Positions 1 through 7,364 of a stretch of 57,001 nucleotides of DNA are shown here, piece after piece. The number at the start of each line of letters is the position of its first letter. Positions within the stretch are counted from its first letter, which is position 1. Below the pieces are notes generated by a model that saw only the letters and a list, made by a program, of their open reading frames with translations, did not search any database and was not told the origin of the DNA. This DNA comes from Gemmatimonadota bacterium (GTDB lineage: Bacteria > JAAXHH01), in assembly GCA_009837395.1 (NCBI GenBank), contig VXTP01000028.1, positions 1-57,001 of the forward strand, read 5' to 3'. The position numbers and the translations under genes are program-made.

Positions 1-817
1 GCTGGATGGCGACCGCACCGGTAATCGTCTGGATAGCGCCGATGAGGGCCACGAAAGCGAAGGCAGGCAGAAGTCCCACGAAGGCCGGACCGAGGTCGAA
101 ACCGATACCCGGCCAACTGCCCAGTGGCAACCCGAACCAGGGAGCCCGGGTGATCAGGTCGAAGTCATAGAGACCCAACGATCCACCGATGACCGAACCC
201 GCGATCACCCCGATGAGTGGAGCCCACAGACGCAGTGTCGCCCCTGCCGTAAGGGAAATGCCGCCGATGACCAGGCCCGTCGCCACTGCGGTGAGCGGTG
301 CACTGAGCGCCGCGTCCTGCGGTGCGTCGGCCAGGCGGCTGAATACGACCGGCAGCACGGTCGCAGGTATCAGCATGTTCACGGTGCCGACGATGGTCGG
401 TGTGAGAAGCCGCCTGAACAGGGCCAGCCGCATCGATATCACGATCGGGACAAGTGACGATGCGACGACCAGGGTGGCGAGCAGCGCCGGACCGCCTTCG
501 ACGAGGGCGCTGACGCAGACCCCGATAAAGGCGCCGGCGGGACCCATGAAGAGCAGGTATCCCGCTCCGACCCGGCTCAGTCTGACGGCTTGCAGCGCCG
601 TGCAGATCCCACTGACGGCGACGGCGCCGAACACGGCCCAGGACAGGTACGCCTCGGTTCCGCCGCTGGCCCGTATGATGATAGTGGGGATGAAGATGAT
701 GCTTGTGATACCGAGAACGACCAGTTGCAGGCCGCTGCCCAGCGACACAAGCGCCGGAGGATGTTCGCCGGGTTCGTATTGAACGGAAGAAGCGCTTTGC
801 GCGTCACGGCTGCTCAC
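1..817 (-). CDS. NCS2-family (xanthine/uracil-type) permease, 3' end outside window
   Basis: My translation of the reverse strand gives an open frame of 272 codons that runs off the left edge, so the C-terminus is missing. The protein has a short polar N-terminus and then successive hydrophobic segments, beginning with the GLQLVVLGITSI stretch typical of the first helix of nucleobase:cation symporter-2 proteins, which import purines, pyrimidines or related anions. The start is GTG at 817: an in-frame TAG lies 21 bases upstream and an AGGGG ribosome site 7 bases upstream. It lies 104 bp downstream of the YCII-like gene and on the same strand as the UbiD-type gene, so it may import an aromatic or heterocyclic substrate. 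The family is fairly sure; the substrate is unknown. Confidence 0.72.
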   Translation of the reverse strand, partial: MSSRDAQSASSVQYEPGEHPPALVSLGSGLQLVVLGITSIIFIPTIIIRASGGTEAYLSWAVFGAVAVSGICTALQAVRLSRVGAGYLLFMGPAGAFIGVCVSALVEGGPALLATLVVASSLVPIVISMRLALFRRLLTPTIVGTVNMLIPATVLPVVFSRLADAPQDAALSAPLTAVATGLVIGGISLTAGATLRLWAPLIGVIAGSVIGGSLGLYDFDLITRAPWFGLPLGSWPGIGFDLGPAFVGLLPAFAFVALIGAIQTITGAVAIQ

Positions 818-921
818 AGGAATCCCCTGGCCAGTCTACGCACACCGGGCGCTCTTACGCCCGGAGATGTACGGAATCCACCGTGGACCCGATCCGAAAA
901 TGAGCGGTGGCAGCGTTTCGC

Positions 922-1221
922 TCAGCCGGGCCGTCCGGTCAACCAGTTCCATGGGCGGACGTGAGACTCGGCGAAGGTGCCCGCCTGGGCATAGGGACTG
1001 CCTTCGACAAAGGCCCGTGCCACCTCGATCGAGGGCGCCTCGAGCACGAGGACGAAACCGGTGACGGACCGGTCACCCTCACTGAGCGTTTGCCCGCCGT
1101 GATGCACGGTCACATCGGGATGATGGGTGGAGTCGTGAATGTAGGCGGCAAATGATTCCTGCAGGCGAAGCCTTTCCTGTGCCATTTCCGCCTTATGTGT
1201 CGCAGAGACTACGAAAAACAT
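922..1221 (-). CDS. YCII-related small protein
   Basis: A 99-residue protein beginning MFFVVSATHK. The length, the early His, the central Gly-Phe-Val-Leu-Val-Leu strand and the closing VRPWNW segment fit the YCII (dimeric alpha/beta barrel) family, whose members are small dehydrochlorinase-like or muconolactone-isomerase-like proteins of mostly unknown function. The start at 1221 has a strong GGGAGGA site; the frame is open further upstream but that extension has no family likeness. It sits between the UbiD-type gene and the permease on one strand, which suggests a common catabolic role. The 255 bp on its upstream side hold no gene that I can see. Confidence 0.6.
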   Translation of the reverse strand: MFFVVSATHKAEMAQERLRLQESFAAYIHDSTHHPDVTVHHGGQTLSEGDRSVTGFVLVLEAPSIEVARAFVEGSPYAQAGTFAESHVRPWNWLTGRPG

Positions 1222-1476
1222 CTGTCCTCCCTTCCTGCCGGGATGCACGCGGGGCCGCACGAGAACACTGGACCGCACGAATGCACGGGAGCGAACGGTT
1301 CCGCGCAGACAGCCGGCAAGGCTTGAATAAAAGTGCAGTGCAAAATTGAAATGTTGAGTAATTAAACTAAACCGGCAGAGGTTCCGCAAGACTTAGTTGA
1401 GCCAGCGGATTAAGGGTACGCCGGGACCGAAACCGGTGGGCCGAAACCGGGCGGTCCGCCTCCAGCATCGACCGGG

Positions 1477-2922
1477 TTACAAATCCAGTTCCGGCCAGAG
1501 CTTGTCGATGCGCCGGTCGACCTCTTCGGGCATGCGCAGGATTTCCGGCCACCCCCGGTCGAACCCCTCGTCCGGCCATTTCTCGGTTGCGTCGATGCCG
1601 AGCTTGCCGCTTACGTCGGCGGTCTGCGCGGCGAAATCCAGGACGTCGCAGGGACCCTCGCTGATCAGCAGGTCCCGCTTCGGATCGATGGCAACGCCGA
1701 CCCGCCAGGCGACTTCCCGCATATTATGCACGTCCACATCCTTGTCCACAACGATTATCACCTTGGTGAACATCATCTGGCCCAGGCCCCAGAGGGCGTG
1801 CATCACCTTCCGGGCGTGGCCCGGATAGCGCTTGTCGATGGAGACGATGGCCAGGTTGTGGAAGATGCCTTCGACGGGCAGGTCGATGTCCACGATTTCC
1901 GGCAGGGTAGTCTTGAGCAGCGGGAGAAAGATGCGTTCGGTGGCCTTTCCGAGCCACCCGTCTTCTTGCGGCGGCGGTCCGACGATGGTCGTCGGGTAGA
2001 TGGCGTCTTTTCTCCGCGTGATGGCGGTGAGGTGGAACACGGGGTATTCGTCGGGCAGCGAGTAGTAGCCCTGGTGATCTCCGAAGGGCCCCTCCACGCG
2101 CCGTTCATGGGGTTCGGCGTACCCCTCCAGGACGATCTGGGCGTTGGCCGGCACCTCCAGGTCCACCGTACGGCACTTCACCAGCTGGACCGGTTGCCTG
2201 CGAAGGAATCCGGCCAGCATGTACTCATCGATCTCATCGGGCAGGGGCGCCGTCGCGGCGTACATGGTCTCCGGATCGGGCCCGAGCACGATGGCGACCT
2301 CCAGCCGCTCGCCCATCTCCTCCGCGACGCGGTAGTGATGGGCGCCGCCCTTGTGCCGTTGCCAGTGAAGCCCCAGGGTTTTCTCGTCGAAGACCTGGAG
2401 CCGGTACATGCCCACGTTCCGCGTATCCTTTACGGGGTGTTTCGTAATGACCTGGGGAAAGGTGATGTACCTACCGCCGTCGCCGGGCCAGCACTTGATG
2501 ACCGGGATACTTTCGAGAGACGCCGCGTCGGTCTCGACTATTTCCTGACAGGGGCCGTTGCGCACGGTCCTGCTCTGGGTATCTTTCAACCGGGCGAGCC
2601 GGGGCAGGAGCTGGAGTTTTCCCGCAAGGGAGGCCGGCACCTGGGGATTGATCAGGTCGGCGATTTCGGCCGCGATGTCGTCCAGGTCCCCGGTACTCAG
2701 GGCCAGCTCCATGCGGCGTCTCGACCCGAAGGTATTGATCAGCACGGGTATGCCGGAATGGCCTTTTACGTTGGTGAAGAGCAATGCCGGCCCGTTCTGC
2801 TTGACCACGCGGTCCGCGATGGCGCTGATCTCCAGTTCGGGATCGATCTCCGCGGTGATTTCCTTCAACTCACCTTCTTCCCGAAGCAGGTCGACGAACA
2901 AATTTAAGTCTTTGTGGGCCAT
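1477..2922 (-). CDS. UbiD-family prenylated-FMN-dependent decarboxylase
   Basis: A 481-residue protein. The N-terminus MAHKDLNLFVDLLREEGELK is the usual opening of UbiD-like (de)carboxylases, which use prenylated FMN to decarboxylate aromatic or alpha,beta-unsaturated acids. Length and conserved blocks (FTNVKGHSGIPVLINTFGSR, GPFGDHQGYYS, TTIVGPPPQEDGWLGKATER) match the family. The frame is open to an ATG at 2988, but ATG 2922 gives the normal N-terminus and was chosen. No UbiX prenyltransferase is in the window, so cofactor must be made elsewhere. A promoter (TTGACT-N17-TACTTT) lies at 3009-3037. Downstream are the YCII-like gene and the NCS2 permease. It could serve ubiquinone/menaquinone synthesis or aromatic-acid breakdown; the permease favours the latter. 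Confidence 0.85.
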   Translation of the reverse strand: MAHKDLNLFVDLLREEGELKEITAEIDPELEISAIADRVVKQNGPALLFTNVKGHSGIPVLINTFGSRRRMELALSTGDLDDIAAEIADLINPQVPASLAGKLQLLPRLARLKDTQSRTVRNGPCQEIVETDAASLESIPVIKCWPGDGGRYITFPQVITKHPVKDTRNVGMYRLQVFDEKTLGLHWQRHKGGAHHYRVAEEMGERLEVAIVLGPDPETMYAATAPLPDEIDEYMLAGFLRRQPVQLVKCRTVDLEVPANAQIVLEGYAEPHERRVEGPFGDHQGYYSLPDEYPVFHLTAITRRKDAIYPTTIVGPPPQEDGWLGKATERIFLPLLKTTLPEIVDIDLPVEGIFHNLAIVSIDKRYPGHARKVMHALWGLGQMMFTKVIIVVDKDVDVHNMREVAWRVGVAIDPKRDLLISEGPCDVLDFAAQTADVSGKLGIDATEKWPDEGFDRGWPEILRMPEEVDRRIDKLWPELDL

Positions 2923-2953
2923 TGGCTTACAGTCTGGTAAGAGTTCGATTCGA

Positions 2954-2977
2954 CATGGGGTTCGGCATGGGGTTCGG
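2954..2977. repeat. 12-bp direct repeat x2
   Basis: CATGGGGTTCGG occurs twice head to tail just upstream of the UbiD start. In the minus-strand frame it would lie in a leader peptide extension, which is another reason to prefer the ATG at 2922. Confidence 0.8.
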
Positions 2978-3008
2978 CGCCACGCCATGATGGTATTTCC
3001 ATCCGTGT

Positions 3009-3037
3009 AAAGTACCCTTGGCGATGGTTCAAGTCAA
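3009..3037 (-). promoter_or_regulatory. Putative sigma70-type promoter of the UbiD gene
   Basis: Reading leftward: TTGACT (3037-3032), 17-bp spacer, TACTTT (3014-3009). Predicted transcription would begin near 3002, giving an ~80-base leader to the ATG at 2922. The -35 is good, the -10 moderate. Confidence 0.45.
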
Positions 3038-3087
3038 TTCATTACTGGCAGATCGGAGCACCCCGGCCCTCGCCCGGAAAAAACAGG

Positions 3088-3116
3088 TTGCAAACCACGG
3101 GACGATGTAATAGCAT
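3088..3116 (+). promoter_or_regulatory. Putative promoter of the SelA-like gene
   Basis: TTGCAA, 17-bp spacer, TAGCAT: four of six matches in each hexamer and ideal spacing, ending about 48 bases before the chosen ATG at 3164. It lies back to back with the UbiD promoter. Confidence 0.35.
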
Positions 3117-3163
3117 TAGTGCTGCTTTCGAAACACCGCCCTTTGATTCATGCCAGGGAATAC

Positions 3164-4369
3164 ATGCCCAACATATACGAGACGATCGGAGTACGCACGA
3201 TCATCAACGCTTCGGGTCCGTCCACCCGGCTCAGCGGCAGCATCATGGATCCCGAAGTCGCCGACGCCATGCACGAGGCGTCGCAGTTCTGCGTCGACAT
3301 AGCCGAACTCCAGGCCCGTGCGAGCGAGGTAATCGCGGAAATCACCGGGGCGGAAGCGGGATACGTCACCTCCGGCGCGGCGGCGGGACTCCTCCTGGGC
3401 ACCGCGGCCTGCGTCACCGGCCCGGACCCCGGCAAGATGAACCGGCTGCCGGACACGGAGGGCATGAAGAACGAAGTCATCATGTCCCGCAGCCAGCGGA
3501 ATTTCTACGACCACGCGATCCGGTCCGTCGGTGTAAAGCTCGTCGAAGTAGGGATCGCGGACCGCTACAGCGGGGCCGGCGTGCGGGACACCGAAGCGTG
3601 GGAGGTCGCCGACGCCATCACGGAGCGCACGGCGGCCGTTTGCTACGTCGCCCATCCCCGCGCCCTGCCTCCCCTGGAAGAAGTCGTCGAAGTCGCCCAC
3701 GCCCACAACGTACCGGTGATCGTCGACGCCGCCGGACAGTTACCGCCACGGTCGAACCTGCAGGCATACATCTCCATGGGCGCCGACCTCGTGGCCTTCA
3801 GCGGCGGAAAGGCCATCGGCGGTCCCCAGGGTTCGGGGATCCTCTGCGGCCGCCGGGACCTCATCATGTGCGTGGCGCTACAACACCTGGACATGGACGT
3901 ACTGAAACCGCAGTGGAATCCACCGGAATCCCTCATCGACAAGTCGATCCTGCCCGGCGCGCCTCACCACGGCATCGGGAGACCCTGCAAGGTCGGCAAG
4001 GAACAAATCGTGGGCCTGCTGACCGCGCTGGAGCGCTTTGCCGGTGAACACCTGGAAGCGCGCGCGGCGGCGTGGCGGGACCGCATGGATGAACTCGTGG
4101 CCGCCACAGGGGAGATTCCCGGTTGCCGGTTCACGATCGATACCGACAGCAGGCCCAGCGAGGTACCGATGGCCGTGCTGAAACTGGACGAGTCCGTGGC
4201 GGGCAAGACCGCCCTGGACGTGGTCCTCGCACTGCAGGAGGGCGATCCTCCCATCCAGGCCAATACCGGGAGAGTCTCGGAAGGGATCGTGCTCTTCGGC
4301 CCGGTCTGCCTCAAAGCGGGCGAACCGGAACGGGTGGCCCAGAGGCTGAGGGAGATCCTGGGCGCGTGA
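3164..4369 (+). CDS. SelA-like PLP-dependent enzyme (aminotransferase class V fold)
   Basis: A 401-residue protein of the L-seryl-tRNA(Sec) selenium transferase-like branch of fold-type I PLP enzymes. Members that lack the tRNA function include D-glucosaminate-6-phosphate ammonia-lyases and related amino-acid or amino-sugar lyases. Visible landmarks are the N-terminal YETIGVRTIINASGPSTRLS, the GYVTSGAAAG phosphate-binding segment, VIVDAAGQ with the ring-pairing Asp188, and FSGGKAIGGPQGSG with the Schiff-base Lys216. ATG 3164 was chosen because AGGGA precedes it and it gives the family N-terminus; the frame stays open to 3119. No selB or tRNA-Sec gene is near, so selenocysteine synthesis is unlikely. 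The exact substrate cannot be read from the sequence. Confidence 0.8.
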   Translation: MPNIYETIGVRTIINASGPSTRLSGSIMDPEVADAMHEASQFCVDIAELQARASEVIAEITGAEAGYVTSGAAAGLLLGTAACVTGPDPGKMNRLPDTEGMKNEVIMSRSQRNFYDHAIRSVGVKLVEVGIADRYSGAGVRDTEAWEVADAITERTAAVCYVAHPRALPPLEEVVEVAHAHNVPVIVDAAGQLPPRSNLQAYISMGADLVAFSGGKAIGGPQGSGILCGRRDLIMCVALQHLDMDVLKPQWNPPESLIDKSILPGAPHHGIGRPCKVGKEQIVGLLTALERFAGEHLEARAAAWRDRMDELVAATGEIPGCRFTIDTDSRPSEVPMAVLKLDESVAGKTALDVVLALQEGDPPIQANTGRVSEGIVLFGPVCLKAGEPERVAQRLREILGA

Positions 4370-4440
4370 ACAAGTAGATCAGACCAGGCAGGGCCAGGCG
4401 AGAACGGACGAGTTGAGGACAGACAAGGCCACAATCATAC

Positions 4441-6909
4441 ATGAGTGACGACACGCACATCACGAAGATATCCGGTGAACTGGGGATCCGGCCCGAGCAG
4501 GTGGAAGCCGTCGCGCGCCTGCTGGACGAAGAGGCCACGGTCCCCTTCATCGCGCGTTACCGCAAGGAAAGGACCGGTTCGCTCGACGAGGTGGCCGTTA
4601 CGGTGATCCGCGACCGGATCGGCCAGCTCCGGGAACTGGAGAAGCGCCGGACCTCGATCCTTGCCTCCCTGAAGGACCGCGCCCTGCTCACGGACGAGCT
4701 GGAATCGAAGGTACGCGCCGCGGAAACCCTGACCGTACTGGAAGATACCTACCTTCCCTACCGGCCGAAACGGCGCACGCGGGCCACAGCAGCCCGGGAA
4801 AGGGGCCTGGAACCCCTGGCGAAGCGCATCTTCGAGCAGGGGGAAATGGATCCGGAAGCCGAAGCCGCTCCCTTCGTCGATCCGGAGAAGAAAGTCGACA
4901 CCGCCGAGGACGCCCTGTCCGGCGCGCGCGACATCATCGCCGAATGGATCAATGAAGATACGACGGCACGGTCGGCCCTGCGCCGGCTGTTCCACGAAAA
5001 GGCGGTCATCCGGTCCACGGTGGTCGCGGAGAAGGAATCGTCGGGGATCAAGTTCCGGGACTATTTCGACTGGTCCGAGACGGCGGTGAAAGCGCCTTCT
5101 CACCGCGTGCTCGCCATGCGGCGCGGCGAGAAAGAAGACGTGCTGCGAATGACCATTGCCCCGCCGGAAGGCGAGGCGATTGCGCGACTCGAGGAGCTCT
5201 TCGTCAAGGGAGAAGGTCCCGCGTCCGAACAGGTCCGCCTGGCCGTTACCGACGGCTACCGCCGCCTGCTCTCGCTCTCCCTCGAAACGGAGTTGAGGTC
5301 CCTTGTCCGGCAGAAGGCCGAGCAGGAGGCGACCCTCGTTTTCGCGCGGAATCTGCGGGAGCTGCTGATGGCGCCTCCCCTGGGCCGCCGCCGCATCATG
5401 GCGGTCGACCCCGGTTTCCGCACGGGCTGCAAGGTCGTGTGTCTCGACGAACAGGGCAAACTGATGGACCGGGCCAGCATCTTTCCTCATTCCGGGGACA
5501 AGAAGAAGGAAAGGGCGGCACGGATCGTGCGGACCCTGCACGAGCAGTACGAATTCGATGCTATCGCCGTGGGCAACGGGACGGCCGGACGGGAGACCAC
5601 CCAGTTCCTCCGTACGATCGAGCTTGCCGGTGATCCGTCCATCGTGCTCGTGAACGAAAGCGGCGCTTCGGTCTACTCGGCGTCTGCCGAGGCCCGGCAG
5701 GAATTCCCGCGGTTGGACGTTACGGTACGCGGGGCGATTTCCATCGGCCGCCGGCTCATGGATCCCCTGGCCGAGCTGGTCAAGATCGATCCCAAGTCCA
5801 TAGGCGTCGGGCAGTACCAGCACGACGTCGACCAGGCATCGCTGAAGAAGAGCCTGGACGACGTGGTGACGAGTTGCGTGAACAACGTCGGCGTCGAGGT
5901 AAACACGGCGAGCGCTCAACTCCTTTCCTACGTGTCCGGCATTGGGCCCGCGCTGGCGAAGCACATCGTGGCCCACCGGGAGAAAGCGGGTCCCTTCGTC
6001 TCGAGGACGGATCTGCAGCAGGTGCCGAACCTCGGTCCGAGGGCCTTCGAGCAGGCCGCGGGTTTCCTGAGAATCGGGAACGCCGAGAACCCCCTGGACG
6101 CCAGTGCCGTGCACCCCGAGAGCTATGAAATCGTGGACCGGATGGCTTCCGATCAAAGTTGCAGCGTCAAGGAGCTCATGGACGATTCAGCGGTCCGCGG
6201 CCGTATCGAGCTCGATACCTACGTGAACGATACCGTGGGGCTGCCTACGCTCGAAGATATCCTGGAAGAACTGGCGCGGCCCGGGCGCGACCCCCGCGAG
6301 GAGTTCAAGCCCGTCCAGTACACCGAAGGGGTAAATAGCATCGATGAAGTCAAGGAGGGGATGCGGCTCAACGGCGTCGTGACCAACGTCACGAACTTCG
6401 GCGCCTTCGTGGACGTCGGGGTCCACCTCGATGGGCTCGTGCACATCAGCCAGCTCGTGGACCGGTATGTCAAGCATGCCGGCGAAGCCGTCAAGGTGGG
6501 GCAACTGGTCGAGGTGCGGGTGCTTGGCGTAGACCACGAACGAAACCGGATCTCGCTGTCGATGCGGGAGGGCAAGGAACGTGGCAACGGGAAGCCCGAG
6601 CGCCGGCGAAGGCGCCGGCCATCGAAGCGCAGGCAGGATGGGCAGACCGACGGCGGGAATGTGAAGGCGGCGGAGCGCACGAGTGCGGACGGGCAGGCGG
6701 AAGCAACCGAAAAGGGAGATCCGTCCGTGAAGGCAGACTCGACCTCGAAGGCACAAGACTCCGGGAAGACGGAAGCGTCCGGGAAGGTGGTCTCAAGCAA
6801 GAACCGGAGAAAGAAACCGGCAAATCGGAAGTCGGGCGGCCAACGAGGTTCCTCGGCCAACAAGGTCCTGACCGTCGATCACCTGCTCAAGTTGAACCGC
6901 AAGTTGTAG
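4441..6909 (+). CDS. tex: Tex-family S1 RNA-binding transcription accessory protein
   Basis: An 822-residue Tex protein, a nucleic-acid-binding factor tied to transcription in many bacteria. The order of domains is standard: N-terminal helical region (FIARYRKERTGSLDE near residue 40), YqgF/RNase H-like domain starting near residue 317 (IMAVDPGFRTGCK), helix-hairpin-helix repeats (YVSGIGPALAKHI, VPNLGPRAFEQAAGFLRI), then an S1 domain at about residues 639-712 (FGAFVDVGVHLDGLVHIS). The final ~105 residues are an added low-complexity tail rich in Lys, Arg, Ser and Glu, likely disordered and RNA-binding. It begins 71 bp after the SelA-like gene, and its stop faces that of the MoaD-like gene 17 bp away. 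Confidence 0.95.
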   Translation: MSDDTHITKISGELGIRPEQVEAVARLLDEEATVPFIARYRKERTGSLDEVAVTVIRDRIGQLRELEKRRTSILASLKDRALLTDELESKVRAAETLTVLEDTYLPYRPKRRTRATAARERGLEPLAKRIFEQGEMDPEAEAAPFVDPEKKVDTAEDALSGARDIIAEWINEDTTARSALRRLFHEKAVIRSTVVAEKESSGIKFRDYFDWSETAVKAPSHRVLAMRRGEKEDVLRMTIAPPEGEAIARLEELFVKGEGPASEQVRLAVTDGYRRLLSLSLETELRSLVRQKAEQEATLVFARNLRELLMAPPLGRRRIMAVDPGFRTGCKVVCLDEQGKLMDRASIFPHSGDKKKERAARIVRTLHEQYEFDAIAVGNGTAGRETTQFLRTIELAGDPSIVLVNESGASVYSASAEARQEFPRLDVTVRGAISIGRRLMDPLAELVKIDPKSIGVGQYQHDVDQASLKKSLDDVVTSCVNNVGVEVNTASAQLLSYVSGIGPALAKHIVAHREKAGPFVSRTDLQQVPNLGPRAFEQAAGFLRIGNAENPLDASAVHPESYEIVDRMASDQSCSVKELMDDSAVRGRIELDTYVNDTVGLPTLEDILEELARPGRDPREEFKPVQYTEGVNSIDEVKEGMRLNGVVTNVTNFGAFVDVGVHLDGLVHISQLVDRYVKHAGEAVKVGQLVEVRVLGVDHERNRISLSMREGKERGNGKPERRRRRRPSKRRQDGQTDGGNVKAAERTSADGQAEATEKGDPSVKADSTSKAQDSGKTEASGKVVSSKNRRKKPANRKSGGQRGSSANKVLTVDHLLKLNRKL

Positions 6910-6926
6910 ATTTCCCTCAACTCCCC

Positions 6927-7199
6927 TCAAATACCCCCGCTGATCGCAGGCAGGAAGTGGATCTCGCTGTCCTCGTTCACCTTGTCGAGCAGGATGCGGC
7001 GGGCATTGCGGCCGTCGATCATGACCGCGATGTTGGGTTTGATCCGCTGCGTCCCTTCCTCCAGCAACCTCTGCTTAAAACCCGGGTAGGCCGTCTCCAG
7101 GTTGGCGATGATCTGACGCATGTCGGCCCCTTCGATGTGGATGATCTCCTTGCCGCCGGTCAGGTCGCGCATGAGGGACGGGATGTAGATGGTGGCCAT
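6927..7199 (-). CDS. MoaD/ThiS-family ubiquitin-like sulfur carrier protein
   Basis: A 90-residue protein of the beta-grasp family that carries sulfur as a C-terminal thiocarboxylate for molybdopterin, thiamin or cysteine synthesis. The opening MATIYIPSLMRDLTGG and the closing IHFLPAISGG are typical of the MoaD-like group that includes CysO-type carriers. Unusually, the codons after Gly-Gly are ATT then TGA, so the protein ends Ser-Gly-Gly-Ile. One residue would have to be removed before activation, as is known for QbsE-type carriers. It lies beyond the terminator of the molybdenum hydroxylase genes, so it may have its own promoter, but a link to molybdenum cofactor supply is plausible. Confidence 0.82.
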   Translation of the reverse strand: MATIYIPSLMRDLTGGKEIIHIEGADMRQIIANLETAYPGFKQRLLEEGTQRIKPNIAVMIDGRNARRILLDKVNEDSEIHFLPAISGGI

Positions 7200-7281
7200 G
7201 GATCAGCTTTCGTTGCTATGCGCTTTTCGCACTGTTCTGCGCATTCGGCCGGCCTGGGATCTGGCAAGGCCTTCAAGTAAA

Positions 7282-7316
7282 GCAAAAGGGCGGGAGAATC
7301 CTTCCCCGCCCTTTGC
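7282..7316 (-). terminator. Rho-independent-type hairpin terminator
   Basis: Left arm GCAAAAGGGCGGG (7282-7294) pairs with CCCGCCCTTTGC (7305-7316), with one bulged A and a 10-base loop. In the minus direction the stem is followed by TTTTGCTTT. It lies about 50 bases past the stop of the large hydroxylase subunit, so it should end that operon before the MoaD-like gene. Confidence 0.7.
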
Positions 7317-7364
7317 GTCTTCACTCTAGCGTCTTGGCTTTAAAAACGCTTCCCCAGTCCGCGC

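Noticed and set aside
1726-2907. 393-codon plus-strand frame
   Set aside because: Antisense to the UbiD gene. Its product is His/Asp/Arg-rich with no family features, as expected from the third-codon bias of GC-rich DNA.
3164-4369. Selenocysteine synthesis (true SelA)
   Set aside because: No selB, selD or tRNA-Sec nearby and the protein is shorter than genuine SelA; the lyase-like branch fits better.
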